This document shows positions 49,242-58,468 of a stretch of DNA of 64,000 bases, in pieces. Both the position numbers and the translations under genes were made by a program. The notes under the pieces were generated by a model. The model was given only the letters and a program-made list of their open reading frames with translations. It searched no databases and was not told the origin of the DNA. The first letter of the stretch is position 1, and each line of letters begins with the position of its first letter. Source of the DNA: Streptomyces sporangiiformans (lineage in GTDB: Bacteria; Actinomycetota; Actinomycetes; Streptomycetales; Streptomycetaceae); the NCBI RefSeq assembly GCF_005768555.2, contig NZ_VCHX02000071.1, forward strand, positions 1 through 64,000. The letters run 5' to 3'.

Positions 49242-51272
49242 TCACCCGGACGTACTTTCCAACGGCGGGAGAGCCCTCCCGGAACGGCTGCGGTCGGCCG
49301 GGGCTGGGCCCCCGCGGCGTGCCCGGTGGATCACCGCCCAGGCCGCCGCGGCATCCTGCACGCCCAGGCCGACGCTGCCGTAGAACACGATGTCGTCGGG
49401 ATCGGTGCGGCCGGCCGCGCGGCCCACGACGACATCGCCGAGGGCCACGAGATCCTGCCGTCCGATGTCTCCGGACCGCAGAGCCGTCACCACCGGCCCG
49501 CACTGCACCGCGACGGTGGCGGGGTCGTCGACGACGACGGCGCTCGCCCGGCGCAGTACCTCCGCGTCGGTCTCGCAGCGCGTGGGCTCGACGGACCCGA
49601 CGCTCACGACGGTGCAGCCCTTCGACAGCCAGGAGCCGAGGACGACGGGCTCTTCGCTGAGGGTGCACGCGGCGACGATGTGTGCGTCCGCCACCGCGTC
49701 CTCGGCGGTGGCTGCGGCCTCCACCTCGATGCCCTCGATGCCCAGCTCGGCGGCGAGTTCGGCTGCGGCAGCCAGGCGGTTCTCCGGTGTGGGGCTCCAG
49801 ATCCGCACCGACCGCAGCGCGCGTACCCGGGCGATGGCGCGTACGTGAGCACGGGCCTGTACTCCGGAGCCGATGACCGCGAGGCGGGTGGCGTCCGGGC
49901 GAGCGAGAGCGTCGACGGCGAGGGCGCTGCCCGCGGCCGTGCGCAGGGTCGTCACCGTGGTCCCGTCCATCACGGCGACGGGCCGGCCGGTCTCCGGGTC
50001 GAGCACGGTGATCAGGGCGTGGACGTTGGGCAGCCCGCGTGCGGTGTTGCCCTCGTTGACGCTGCCGAACTTGCTGACCGCGCCGGTGTCCGCCGACAGG
50101 CGGGAGGCGTAGCAGAAGACGATCGAGCCGTCGAAGCGGCTGGAGTAGTGGATCTTGTCCGGCAGTTCGGCGGTCCCGTTGCCCAGGGCGGCGAAGGCCA
50201 CGCGCTGGGAGTCGATCGCCGTGTCGGGATCGAAGAGGATTGCCACCTGGCTGCGGGACAGGAACAGGATCTCTTCGGGCAGTTCGTCGGGCATGTCGTC
50301 GTGCACGTCTTCGGACATTTCCTCGGGCGTTTCTTCCGGCATCTGCTCTCGCTTCCTCGTCACGGGGACCTGCCCGGGCGCGTCCCCCGCGGCGGACGAG
50401 GCGCCGAGCGCCACGCCGCCGGCGACGAGCAGGCTTCCGAGCAGCTGTCCGGGACCGAAGCTTCCCGTGCCCACGATCGGTGCCGTCAGCGCGGCCGAGA
50501 CAGGGATCAGCCCGGACAACAGTGCCATGCCCACTGCCCCGATGCGGTGGATCGCCCCGAACCACAGCACGATTCCCAGGACCGTCACCGCGAGGACCTG
50601 CCACGCCAGTGCCGCCGCCTCCACGCCGTCCGGCATCCGTACCCACGCCCGGCCGTCCAGGGCGAGCCCCAGCACGGCCGCCTCCACCGAGGCGATCGCG
50701 CAGGCGCAGGTGGTCAGCAGCAGCGGCCCCAGGGCCCTCAGTACGGGCACCACGAACAGGGCCATGACCACTTCCCCGCTCATCGCCGCCAGTGACCAGA
50801 CCAGGCCGGCCGCGTCGGTCCGTCCCAGCCCCTGGACCACGGCTGCCCCCGCCGCCACCACCAGCGCTCCGCAGGCCACCCGGCCCGAAGGCCGCCGCGA
50901 CTCCATCAGCGGCGCCAGTATCGCCACCACGACCGGTGTGCACCCCACCACGACGCTGGGAACGGCGGGCTCGGCGGTGCGCTCGGCGTTGAGCACCGCC
51001 ACGTTGAACCCCACCAGGCCCCCCGCCGTCACCAGAGCGAGCCGCACCCACAGCCGGAGGGTGAGCCGGCGGACCGGTGCCCACCCCCGCCGGGCACAGA
51101 GCACGGCCAGCACCAGGAATCCGAGGGCGTACCGCACCGACTGCCCGCCCAGGAACGGGTAGTGCGCCATCAGGCTGCTCGCCACGAAGGACACGCCGAC
51201 CAGGACGGCGGAGGCGGTTCCCATCAGCACGCCGAGTCGCTGCGACCGCGTCATGTCCGGTATCGCGTTCAC
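49242..51272 (-). CDS. EamA-type transporter fused to ornithine cyclodeaminase/mu-crystallin
   Basis: A 676-aa fusion. Residues about 1-300 form 10 hydrophobic helices of the DMT/EamA exporter family (GVLMGTASAVLVGVSFVASS ... GLIPVSAALTAPIVG). An acidic linker (MPEETPEEMSEDVHDDMPDE) leads into a 340-residue ornithine cyclodeaminase/mu-crystallin domain (FLSRSQVAIL, GSIVFCYASRLSADTGAVSK, LAVIGSGVQARAHVRAI, SVGSVEPTRCE). The frame is continuous with no stop. The linker Met residues leave open an internal start for the second part. It overlaps the upstream dehydrogenase stop (GTGA). A role linking amino-acid or imine reduction with export is inferred. Confidence 0.75.
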   Translation of the reverse strand: MNAIPDMTRSQRLGVLMGTASAVLVGVSFVASSLMAHYPFLGGQSVRYALGFLVLAVLCARRGWAPVRRLTLRLWVRLALVTAGGLVGFNVAVLNAERTAEPAVPSVVVGCTPVVVAILAPLMESRRPSGRVACGALVVAAGAAVVQGLGRTDAAGLVWSLAAMSGEVVMALFVVPVLRALGPLLLTTCACAIASVEAAVLGLALDGRAWVRMPDGVEAAALAWQVLAVTVLGIVLWFGAIHRIGAVGMALLSGLIPVSAALTAPIVGTGSFGPGQLLGSLLVAGGVALGASSAAGDAPGQVPVTRKREQMPEETPEEMSEDVHDDMPDELPEEILFLSRSQVAILFDPDTAIDSQRVAFAALGNGTAELPDKIHYSSRFDGSIVFCYASRLSADTGAVSKFGSVNEGNTARGLPNVHALITVLDPETGRPVAVMDGTTVTTLRTAAGSALAVDALARPDATRLAVIGSGVQARAHVRAIARVRALRSVRIWSPTPENRLAAAAELAAELGIEGIEVEAAATAEDAVADAHIVAACTLSEEPVVLGSWLSKGCTVVSVGSVEPTRCETDAEVLRRASAVVVDDPATVAVQCGPVVTALRSGDIGRQDLVALGDVVVGRAAGRTDPDDIVFYGSVGLGVQDAAAAWAVIHRARRGGPAPADRSRSGRALPPLESTSG

Positions 51273-52591
51273 GTGGTCCGCGCGCCGGGCCGCCGGTACC
51301 GGGTCACCAATCGGTCCGGCAGGAACGGCCGGACGGCGTCCGGCAGCGCGCCGGCACCCAGGCCCGCGTTCACCATCTCGGTGATGAGCTCCGCGGTGGC
51401 GGGGGCCAGGGTGACGCCGAGCATCGCGTGGCCGCTCGCCACGAGGACGTTGTCCCGTCCGGGGAGCGGGCCGACGACCGGCAGGCCGTCGGGGGTCATC
51501 GGCCGCGCCCCGGTCCAGGCTCGTGGCGGGGAGGCGGGCGCCCCATCCTTCGGACACCCGCCCTCCAGATAAGCGCCTTCCGGACACCCGCCCTGCGGAT
51601 ACCCACCCTTCAGATACGCGCCGGCGGAGCGCACGATGCCGCGCAGACGATGTGCGTCAACCGTGCCTTCCGCACTGCCGAGTTCCATCGTTCCGGCGAA
51701 CCGCACCCGTCCGGCGAGCGGGGTGAGCGCCACCCTGGCCTCGCTGAGATAGACGGCGTGCCGCAGCGGCACGGACCCGCTCGTGTCGTCGAACCCGTAC
51801 CCCTTGCCCGCCCGGATGGGCAGTGGGCAGCCCGCCAGCCGGGACAGCCCGGCCGTCCGCACCCCGGCCGCGAGCAGGAACACCTCGCCCTCGATGTCCT
51901 CTCCCCCGGCCACCAACGCCGACACGGCGGAGCCCCGGCTCCTTACGGCGGTCACCGGGCTGTCGTACCGGAAGCGGACGCCGCGTCCGCGGCAGGCGGA
52001 TTCCAGACCGGCGGCCAGCGACGCGGGGTCGACGTGCCGCTCCTCCGGGTACAGGACCCCGCCCTTTACCTGCTCGCCCAGGGCGGGTTCGAGGTCTCGG
52101 ACCTCGTCGCCGGAGAGCCCGGGGGGCGATGCGTCCACGGCGTGGTGCCGCATCGCCTCTCGCGTCCGGAAGGCCAGCAGCAGCCCCGCACGGTGATGCT
52201 CGAATGCGACGCCGTCGGTTTCGTAGGCATCCAGCAGTTCCGTGGTCCGCGAGTTGAGCGTGGCCAGCGCTTCCGCCCCGTGCTGGAAGTCGCGGGGATT
52301 GCAGTACCGGAGCATGCGCAGGAGGAAACGAAGATGTGCGGGGTCGGGGCTCGGCCGGATGTAGAGCGGGCTGTCGTTGCGGAGCATCCAGCGCAGGGCC
52401 TGCGACACCATCCCGGGCCCCGGCACCGGCGTCGACAAGGCCGGTGTGATCCACCCCGCGTTGTGCGAGGAGGCCCCCGATCCCGCACGGCCCGCCGCCT
52501 CGACGACCGTGACCGCGTGCCCGTCCCCGGCCAGGCGGTACGCCACGGCGAGTCCGATCACCCCGGCCCCGGCAACCACCACACTCGTCAC
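51269..52591 (-). CDS. FAD-dependent D-amino-acid dehydrogenase (DadA-like)
   Basis: A 440-aa flavoprotein. FAD loop VVVAGAGVIGLAVAYRLAGD, EAAGRAGSGASSHNAGWITP, the WMLRNDSPLYIRP segment and the closing ARPMTPDGLPVVGPLPGRDNV and GHAMLGVTLAPATAELI match DadA-type oxidases, which deaminate D-amino or other amino acids and pass electrons to the membrane. GTG 52591 has GGAGG 10 bases upstream. Unusually, a tandem pentapeptide repeat interrupts the C-terminal half (51545-51619). It is followed by the EamA-cyclodeaminase gene with a GTGA overlap. Confidence 0.82.
   Translation of the reverse strand: MTSVVVAGAGVIGLAVAYRLAGDGHAVTVVEAAGRAGSGASSHNAGWITPALSTPVPGPGMVSQALRWMLRNDSPLYIRPSPDPAHLRFLLRMLRYCNPRDFQHGAEALATLNSRTTELLDAYETDGVAFEHHRAGLLLAFRTREAMRHHAVDASPPGLSGDEVRDLEPALGEQVKGGVLYPEERHVDPASLAAGLESACRGRGVRFRYDSPVTAVRSRGSAVSALVAGGEDIEGEVFLLAAGVRTAGLSRLAGCPLPIRAGKGYGFDDTSGSVPLRHAVYLSEARVALTPLAGRVRFAGTMELGSAEGTVDAHRLRGIVRSAGAYLKGGYPQGGCPEGAYLEGGCPKDGAPASPPRAWTGARPMTPDGLPVVGPLPGRDNVLVASGHAMLGVTLAPATAELITEMVNAGLGAGALPDAVRPFLPDRLVTRYRRPGARTT
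51545..51619 (-). repeat. In-frame 15-bp tandem repeats inside DadA-like gene
   Basis: Five 15-bp units encode AYLKG, GYPQG, GCPEG, AYLEG and GCPKD in order. They insert a Gly-rich loop between the substrate domain and the final FAD segment. The unit structure indicates slippage growth; the frame is kept. Confidence 0.75.
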
Positions 52592-52730
52592 TGCCGCGCC
52601 ACCTCCGACTTCATGCCTTGTGCCCGTGGTTTCGCACCGTGTCCCCGAGGCAGCGGCACCCCGGGCGCGCAGGCGCGTCACGTCGGACGGACGCGCCCGT
52701 GCACCCGGGGTGATTCAGGCGGCCGCTCGC

Positions 52731-53474
52731 TCATCCTCCGAGGTAGGCCTTGACGATCTCCGGGTCCTCGGCCAGTTCGTCCGCGGGACCGTGGAGTTTC
52801 AGGGAGCCGGATTCCAGGACGTAGGCGCGGTCCGCGACATCGAGTGCGGCCAGCGCGTTCTGCTCCACGAGCAGCACCGTGGTGCCCTGCTCGCGGATCC
52901 GGACGATCGTTTCGAAGATGACGTCGACGAGCACCGGGGCGAGACCCATGGAGGGCTCGTCGAGCAGGAGCAGTTGCGGCCTCGCCATCATCGCCCGCCC
53001 GACGGCGAGCATCTGCTGCTCACCGCCGGACATGGTGCCCGCCTTCTGGTCGAGGCGTTCCCGGAGCCGGGGGAAGAGTTCGAGGATCATCTCCCGGTCC
53101 GCGGCGATCGCTTCCTTGTCCTTGCGCAGGAACGCGCCCATGTCGAGATTCTCGTCGACGGTCATCCGGGGGAAGATCCGCCGGCCCTCCGGCGAGTGGG
53201 CGATGCCGCGTCGGACGACTTCGTGATCGGGCACGCCGTTGAGCTGCCGGCCCAGGAAGGTCATGGTGCCGCGACGCACCGGCAACAGGCCGGAGATGGC
53301 CCGCAGGGTGGTGGACTTGCCCGCGCCGTTCGAGCCGATCAGGGTGACGATCTCGCCGGGGTAGACGGTCAGCGACAGGCCCTTCACCGCGGCGATGTTG
53401 CCGTAGTAGACGTGGATCTCGTCGAGTTCGAGCATCGGTTCGCGCGTCTCGATCACGCCGCCTGCGCCGCTCAT
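52731..53474 (-). CDS. livF: Branched-chain amino acid ABC transporter ATPase LivF
   Basis: A 247-aa ATPase: Walker A GSNGAGKST, signature MSGGEQQ, Walker B LLLLDEPSMGLAPVLV, and the LivF-specific RRGIAHSPEGRRIFPRMTV. It is one of two ATPases of a high-affinity branched-chain amino acid-type importer. The start overlaps the livG stop (ATGA). The transporter family also carries amides, urea and aromatic acids, so the substrate is open. Confidence 0.9.
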   Translation of the reverse strand: MSGAGGVIETREPMLELDEIHVYYGNIAAVKGLSLTVYPGEIVTLIGSNGAGKSTTLRAISGLLPVRRGTMTFLGRQLNGVPDHEVVRRGIAHSPEGRRIFPRMTVDENLDMGAFLRKDKEAIAADREMILELFPRLRERLDQKAGTMSGGEQQMLAVGRAMMARPQLLLLDEPSMGLAPVLVDVIFETIVRIREQGTTVLLVEQNALAALDVADRAYVLESGSLKLHGPADELAEDPEIVKAYLGG

Positions 53475-54292
53475 GTGGTCTTGTCCCTTCCGGACTTGCC
53501 GAGATACGCCTCGATGACCCGGGTGTCGGACCTGATGTCGTCCGGGCTGCCTTCGGCGATCTTCTCTCCTCTGTCGAGCACGGTGATCCGGTCGGAGACC
53601 TGCATGACGACGCTCATGTCGTGCTCGATGAGCAGGACCGAGAGGTCCTTCTCGTCACGCACCCGGTGGACGAACTGGGTGAACCGGCCGGACTCCTGGG
53701 GGTTCATGCCGGCGGTCGGTTCGTCGAGGAGCAGGATGCTCGGCTCGAGCGCGAGTGCCCGTGCGACCTCCAGCCGCCGCTGGTCGCCGTAGGAGAGGTT
53801 GCGCGCGTACTCGTTCGCGACCTTGCCGATGCCGACGAACTCCAGCAACTCCCGTGCCATCTCCTGGGCTTTGCGCTCCTCGCGGCGCTGGCGGGGGGTG
53901 CGCACGATGGTGTGGAAGGGCCCCGAGTGCAGCTTGGAGTGCATGGCGACCTTGACGTTCTCCTCGGCCGTCATCAGACCGAAGAGCCGGATGTTCTGGA
54001 ACGTACGGGCCATGCCGAGGGCGGCGATCCGGTGCGGGACGAGGTTGGTGATGTCCGTCTCGCCCAGGACCACCCGACCGCTGGTCGCCCGGTAGAGGCC
54101 GGTGAGCACGTTGAAGAACGTCGTCTTGCCCGCCCCGTTGGGCCCGATCAGGCTGACCACCGACTGCCCGGGAATGGTGAAGCTGACGTCGTTGACGGCG
54201 ACCAGGCCGCCGAACTTCACGGTGATGCGGTCGGCGTGCAGTTTCACCGTCCCCGCGTCCAGCGATGCGTCTGTCTGCGGACTCGTCGTCAT
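53471..54292 (-). CDS. livG: Branched-chain amino acid ABC transporter ATPase LivG
   Basis: A 273-aa ATPase with Walker A GPNGAGKTT, the LivG hallmark RTFQNIRLFGLMTAEENVKVA, signature LSYGDQRR and Walker B ILLLDEPTAGMNPQE. It pairs with LivF to drive the LivHM permease. Start overlaps the livM stop and end overlaps the livF start, so the operon is tightly coupled. Confidence 0.9.
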   Translation of the reverse strand: MTTSPQTDASLDAGTVKLHADRITVKFGGLVAVNDVSFTIPGQSVVSLIGPNGAGKTTFFNVLTGLYRATSGRVVLGETDITNLVPHRIAALGMARTFQNIRLFGLMTAEENVKVAMHSKLHSGPFHTIVRTPRQRREERKAQEMARELLEFVGIGKVANEYARNLSYGDQRRLEVARALALEPSILLLDEPTAGMNPQESGRFTQFVHRVRDEKDLSVLLIEHDMSVVMQVSDRITVLDRGEKIAEGSPDDIRSDTRVIEAYLGKSGRDKTT

Positions 54293-55587
54293 ACCTTCTC
54301 CCCCATTCCCGTTCCCGTTCCCGTTTCGTCGGCGATGACCGGCCCTTCGGCGATGGCGGTCTTGAGCGATGCGCTTTCGTCCAGCTCGGGAGCGGGCGCT
54401 TCCATGTCGGCGCCAAGCGACTCCATGTCGGTCCGGCTGGGTTCGTGCAGTACCAGCCGGGTCCGCGACTCCGGCAGGATGCCTTCGCGCCGGAACAGCA
54501 TCATCAGGACGAGGATGCCGCCGAACAGCAGGAAGTTGTACGAGGGGAAGTTGATGTTCGTCCCGAACTCCTCGTTGAAGGACGACCCGAACTGCGGCAG
54601 GCCGGTCGAGTTGACCCAGGCGAGGACGAGAGCTCCCAGCATGACCCCCCAGACGTTGCCCATCCCGCCGAGTACGACCATCGCCAGCAGCGTGATGGAG
54701 ATCGAGAAGTTAAACCGGTCCGGCAGGACGCCTCCGACATGCGTGGCGAAGGCGACGCCGGCCAGGCCGCCCGCCACCGCGCCGACGGCGTAGGCCGAGA
54801 GCTTGGTGCGCATGAGCGGAACGCCCATCATGCTCGCGGCGAGCTCGTCCTCGCGGATGGCCAGCCAGGCGCGGCCCAGCCTGCCGTCGCGCAGTCGCAG
54901 CGTGATGAAGACGACGACGGCCGCGATCAGCACGAAGATCAGGTACTTCCACACCAGGTCGAAGGGCCCGAGGCGGGTGGAGCCGATGCCGATCGGGTCG
55001 ACCGGGGTGATGCCCTTGCTGCCGTTCGTCAGGTTGAAGCCGCCGATGTTGTCGCCGTTGGTGAAGACCTGCGGGATGATCTCGCCGAAGCCGAGCGTCA
55101 CCAGGGCGAGATAGTCACTCTTCAGGCGGAGCGTGGGCGCGCCGATGATCACACCCCACAACGCGCAGAACCCCGCTCCGATGAGGAGCACCAGCCAGAA
55201 GCTGATGTGGATACCCGGAACGGTTGCCGTCGCACCGCCGAAGATATGGATCTTCACCTGGTGGAAGAAGCCGGACATCAACCAGCCCGCGGTGTAGCCG
55301 CCCAGTGCCCAGAAGGCAACGAAGCCCAGGTCCAGCAGACCGGCGTAGCCGACCACGATGTTCAGACCGAGGGCGCAGATCACCCAGACGAGCGCCTCGT
55401 TGATCGAGGTGAGCGGCAGCCAGTTCCGGAAGAACGTCTGACCGCCGGCGCCGAGGTTCGGGATCACGTAGTAGTACGCAAGGAACACCAGGACCGCTGC
55501 CGCGGTGTACCCGAGCGGCCAGCGCATGCGGTGCGGTATGGCCAGGCCCGGCATCCGCCTCGCCCGGCTCGGAACGTCGGACACCAT
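54289..55587 (-). CDS. livM: Branched-chain amino acid ABC transporter permease LivM
   Basis: A 432-aa permease with about 9-10 helices; key blocks are NIVVGYAGLLDLGFVAFWALGGY, TLRLKSDYLALVTLGFGEI and the LRLRDGRLGRAWLAIREDE loop that contacts ATPase. The C-terminal 60 residues are a polar tail (ESRTRLVLHEPSRTDMESL and on), longer than usual. ATG 55587 is used, 2 bases after the livH stop; the open frame continues upstream over livH but with shadow-type sequence. Confidence 0.9.
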   Translation of the reverse strand: MVSDVPSRARRMPGLAIPHRMRWPLGYTAAAVLVFLAYYYVIPNLGAGGQTFFRNWLPLTSINEALVWVICALGLNIVVGYAGLLDLGFVAFWALGGYTAGWLMSGFFHQVKIHIFGGATATVPGIHISFWLVLLIGAGFCALWGVIIGAPTLRLKSDYLALVTLGFGEIIPQVFTNGDNIGGFNLTNGSKGITPVDPIGIGSTRLGPFDLVWKYLIFVLIAAVVVFITLRLRDGRLGRAWLAIREDELAASMMGVPLMRTKLSAYAVGAVAGGLAGVAFATHVGGVLPDRFNFSISITLLAMVVLGGMGNVWGVMLGALVLAWVNSTGLPQFGSSFNEEFGTNINFPSYNFLLFGGILVLMMLFRREGILPESRTRLVLHEPSRTDMESLGADMEAPAPELDESASLKTAIAEGPVIADETGTGTGMGEKV

Positions 55588-55589
55588 GG

Positions 55590-56636
55590 CTACACCTTCT
55601 CCGTGGACGGTCTGCCGAGCAGGCCTTCGGGCTTGAAGACCATCAGCAGGATGAGGATGGCGAAGACGACGCTCTGGGACCATTTCTGCCCGAAACCGAA
55701 CGGCAGACCATCGTTGAAGCCCTGGATGAGGCCGATCAGGAGGCCGCCCAGCACAGCGCCGCCGATGTTGCCGATGCCGCCGAGGACCGCGGAGACAAAG
55801 GCGATGAGACCCAGCTGGTATCCCAGGTTGTACGCCGTCGTGCCCACGACCTGCTGGTACATGACTCCCGCGGTACCGGCCAGCGCTCCGCCGATCAGGA
55901 AGGTGAAGGAGATGGTGCGGTTCACGCTGACGCCCATCAGCCGCGCGGCGTCCTGGTCCTGGGCGACCGCCCGCATGGCCTTGCCCTGCCTGGTGCTGGT
56001 GATCACCCAGCGCAGCAGCAGCAGGACCGGCACGGTCACCGCGATGACCACCAGCAGGCTGTAGTCGACCTGGAACTTGCCCACTCCGAAGGAACCTTCG
56101 GGAAGAACGCTCGGCCACTGCTTGGGAGTCGAGCCGTTCCATTTCAGACCGACGAACTGCAGGACGAAGCTCATCCCGACCGCGGTGATCAGCGGCGCGA
56201 GCTTGGGAGCCCGTCGCAGGCGGCGGTAGGCCACGAATTCGAGCGCCACGTTGATGCCGCCGCAGAAGAGCATGGTGCCGACGATCGTGACGAGCAGGAG
56301 CACGATGCCGAGCACACCTGCGTGTTCCTGCCCCATGACGGTCGTCAGCAGGAATCCGCTGAACAGGGCGCCGAGCATGAACAGGTCGCCATGGGCGAAG
56401 TTGATCAACTCGATGATGCCGTAGACAAGGGTGTAGCCGAGGGCTATGAGCGCGTAGAGCATGCCGAGGTTGAGCCCGACCATGCCCGCCGAGAAGAACT
56501 GTGACGGGGAGTTGATCAGGTTGGCGCCGAGCCAGATGGCGACGCCCAGAAGGATGACGTGCGTGGCGTAGCGCTGGATGACCGCCTTGCGGTCGATCGC
56601 GGCCGGCACCGCGGTGCTGGTGGCAGTTGCTGCCAT
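55590..56636 (-). CDS. livH: Branched-chain amino acid ABC transporter permease LivH
   Basis: A 348-aa permease. The blocks LGLNLGMLYALIALGYTLVY-like start, GIIELINFAHGDLFMLGA, VAQDQDAARLMGVSVNR, AVLGGIGNIGGAVLGGLLIG and KPEGLLGRP are standard for LivH. It forms the channel with LivM. It lies 112 bases after the binding-protein gene, in the order K-H-M-G-F found in many actinobacteria. Confidence 0.9.
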   Translation of the reverse strand: MAATATSTAVPAAIDRKAVIQRYATHVILLGVAIWLGANLINSPSQFFSAGMVGLNLGMLYALIALGYTLVYGIIELINFAHGDLFMLGALFSGFLLTTVMGQEHAGVLGIVLLLVTIVGTMLFCGGINVALEFVAYRRLRRAPKLAPLITAVGMSFVLQFVGLKWNGSTPKQWPSVLPEGSFGVGKFQVDYSLLVVIAVTVPVLLLLRWVITSTRQGKAMRAVAQDQDAARLMGVSVNRTISFTFLIGGALAGTAGVMYQQVVGTTAYNLGYQLGLIAFVSAVLGGIGNIGGAVLGGLLIGLIQGFNDGLPFGFGQKWSQSVVFAILILLMVFKPEGLLGRPSTEKV

Positions 56637-56748
56637 GAAGGTCCTCGCGAGGTCGAATAACGCTGTGGGCTGGGGAAGAGGGCCACAAGCCGGTCCGGGG
56701 CGGGCGTCACCTGGATGGGGTGGCGCCCGCCCCGAACCTCAGCTCAGC

Positions 56749-58017
56749 TCAGCTGACGGGCCACGGCTTCAGGAACTTCTCTTCCTTGTCCTTGAGCTGG
56801 AGGACCGAGATGTCACGGACACTGACGTCGCCGGTCTTGGGGGAGATGTCCAGCTTCTTGCCCACGATCGACTTGTCGGCCGGGATGCTGATCCCGCTGC
56901 CCGAGAAGACCTGCTCCGTGATGCTCTTCCGGGTGCCGTCGGACTTCTCGATCGCCTGCATGATCACCTGCAGTGCCTCGACCCCGTAGAGGGCGTAGCT
57001 GGTCGCCGGGTCGGCACCGTACTTCTTCTTGTAGGCGTCGAGCAGCTTGGCGCCGGGGCCGCCGTCCTCGCGGAGGGTGGTGGCGGTCAGGCCCGCGAAC
57101 GTGATGTAGGCGCCCTGGGCCTGTGCCAGTCCGTCGAATTCGGGGTAACCGCTGAATCCGTCGGGCGCGATGAGCTTCACCTTGGAATTGTCGCCGAGGA
57201 CCTTGACCTTGTCCTTGACGAGCTGGCCGCCGTTGTTGTCGAAGATTCCGGCGAGGTACACGCAGTCCGGGTTCGTGGACTTGATGCTGGTGAACAGCGC
57301 GGTGTAGTTGGGCTGTTTGACGTCCCACGCCTGGTTGCCGAGCACCTTGATGCCCTGCTTCTTCGCCTCTTCCTCGAAGGCCTTGCCGACGCCCTGCCCG
57401 TAGGTCTGGTTGTCATTGAGGATGTAGCACTTCTTGGCGCTGAGATCCTTGGCCGCGAACTGGGCTCCCGCCGCGCCCTGGTAGTCGTCGGTCGCGATGA
57501 CACGGGCGTAACTGCGCTTGCCGGACGGGAAATACTTCTCCGGCTCTCCCGAGTCCCATGCCTTTGTCAGACCGGGGTTGGTGTTCGCGTGCGACACCAT
57601 CAGCATGGGGCCCGTCGGGTCCTGGTTCAGAACCGGGGCGATGATCTGCGCACAGCCGGAGTTGTAGGTGCCCATGACCGCGACTTCTTCGGTGTTGCCC
57701 ACGTGATCCTGCGCGTTCTTGGCACAGGTCGCGTCGTCCCAGGCACCCTTGGCAGCGGTCGAGTCGTCGTACACCTTGAGCTTGACCTTGTACTTGCCGG
57801 CCTTGCTCCCTGTCTGGTCCAGGTAGAGCTGCATCGCGTTGACCGTCGCCTCGGAGGCGTCCTTGGACGCGCCCTGAAGCGGCAGGTCCACGCCTATGAC
57901 GAGCGTGCCGCCGCCGGACGAGCTGTCGTCCGCGCCTCCCGAGGCGTTGCCGCCGCAGGCGCTGACCGCGAGTCCGGCCACCGCGACTGTCGCGAAAATC
58001 TTGGCTGTTCTGGACAT
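56749..58017 (-). CDS. livK: Branched-chain amino acid-type substrate-binding lipoprotein LivK
   Basis: A 422-aa lipoprotein. Signal (MSRTAKIFATVAVAGLAVSAC, lipobox VSAC) followed by a Gly/Ser-rich linker and the strand LVIGVDLPLQGASKDASEA of the leucine/amide-binding family. It captures the substrate for LivHMGF. ATG 58017 has GAGGAG upstream; a TTG at 58029 is an alternative. The ligand may be an amino acid, amide or heterocycle metabolised by the divergent LLM operon, an inference from position. Confidence 0.87.
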   Translation of the reverse strand: MSRTAKIFATVAVAGLAVSACGGNASGGADDSSSGGGTLVIGVDLPLQGASKDASEATVNAMQLYLDQTGSKAGKYKVKLKVYDDSTAAKGAWDDATCAKNAQDHVGNTEEVAVMGTYNSGCAQIIAPVLNQDPTGPMLMVSHANTNPGLTKAWDSGEPEKYFPSGKRSYARVIATDDYQGAAGAQFAAKDLSAKKCYILNDNQTYGQGVGKAFEEEAKKQGIKVLGNQAWDVKQPNYTALFTSIKSTNPDCVYLAGIFDNNGGQLVKDKVKVLGDNSKVKLIAPDGFSGYPEFDGLAQAQGAYITFAGLTATTLREDGGPGAKLLDAYKKKYGADPATSYALYGVEALQVIMQAIEKSDGTRKSITEQVFSGSGISIPADKSIVGKKLDISPKTGDVSVRDISVLQLKDKEEKFLKPWPVS

Positions 58018-58051
58018 CCGACTCCTCAATTCCGCAGGTAAGGGAAATCTG

Positions 58052-58105
58052 AAGCGCTTTTATTACGCTTAAGCACACTGAAATGTTTCGATTACATCTC
58101 GAAAC
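58052..58105 (-). promoter_or_regulatory. Inverted-repeat operators upstream of livK
   Basis: GTTTCGA-N7-TCGAAAC (58085-58105) is a perfect 7-bp inverted repeat. AAGCG-N9-CGCTT (58052-58070) and GCTTAAGC (58067-58074) lie next to it. They occupy the upstream region of livK and suit a GntR- or TetR-type repressor. No such regulator gene lies in the window. Confidence 0.5.
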
Positions 58106-58468
58106 TGGATTGTGACGTTTACCCTCGATGTCGAGGAAATGGCATGCCAAGATGGCGACACGGTGGATCGAGCCGCTGGAACGGAGGAATTGACACCGAC
58201 AGCGGCGAATTCGCTGTATGCAGCAGTCAATACCGGAGGGATACTTTAGGTAACCCGAATAATCGGCGGCTCCCAGCTGCCGTCCGACGATGCCGCCGCC
58301 TCGACGCGGCGGCCAACTCGACGGTGATCAGGGCGGGTTGGGCGGCATCGTGAACGCCGCGGGAGACCATGCCCGGGTCGAGGCAGGTGTGGGTGAAGCC
58401 GTCGGAGCGACGCTGCCGCACAGCCACGAGGTTCCGTCCGGAGCGAGATGTCGGCCGACCGGCGGATC
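58106..58468. other. Intergenic region without a supported gene
   Basis: This 363-base stretch between the livK upstream region and the flavin-reductase fusion gene has no frame with start, ribosome site and family resemblance. A TTGACA at about 58190 with TGTATG 19 bases later is a weak promoter candidate. Nothing else is supported. Confidence 0.4.

Noticed and set aside
55588..56688. Upstream extension of the LivM frame over livH
   Set aside because: Arg/His-rich shadow sequence; LivM has a proper start at 55587 directly after the livH stop.
58106..58468. Small genes in the gap before the reductase fusion
   Set aside because: Frames exist on both strands, but none has a ribosome site or a recognisable domain.
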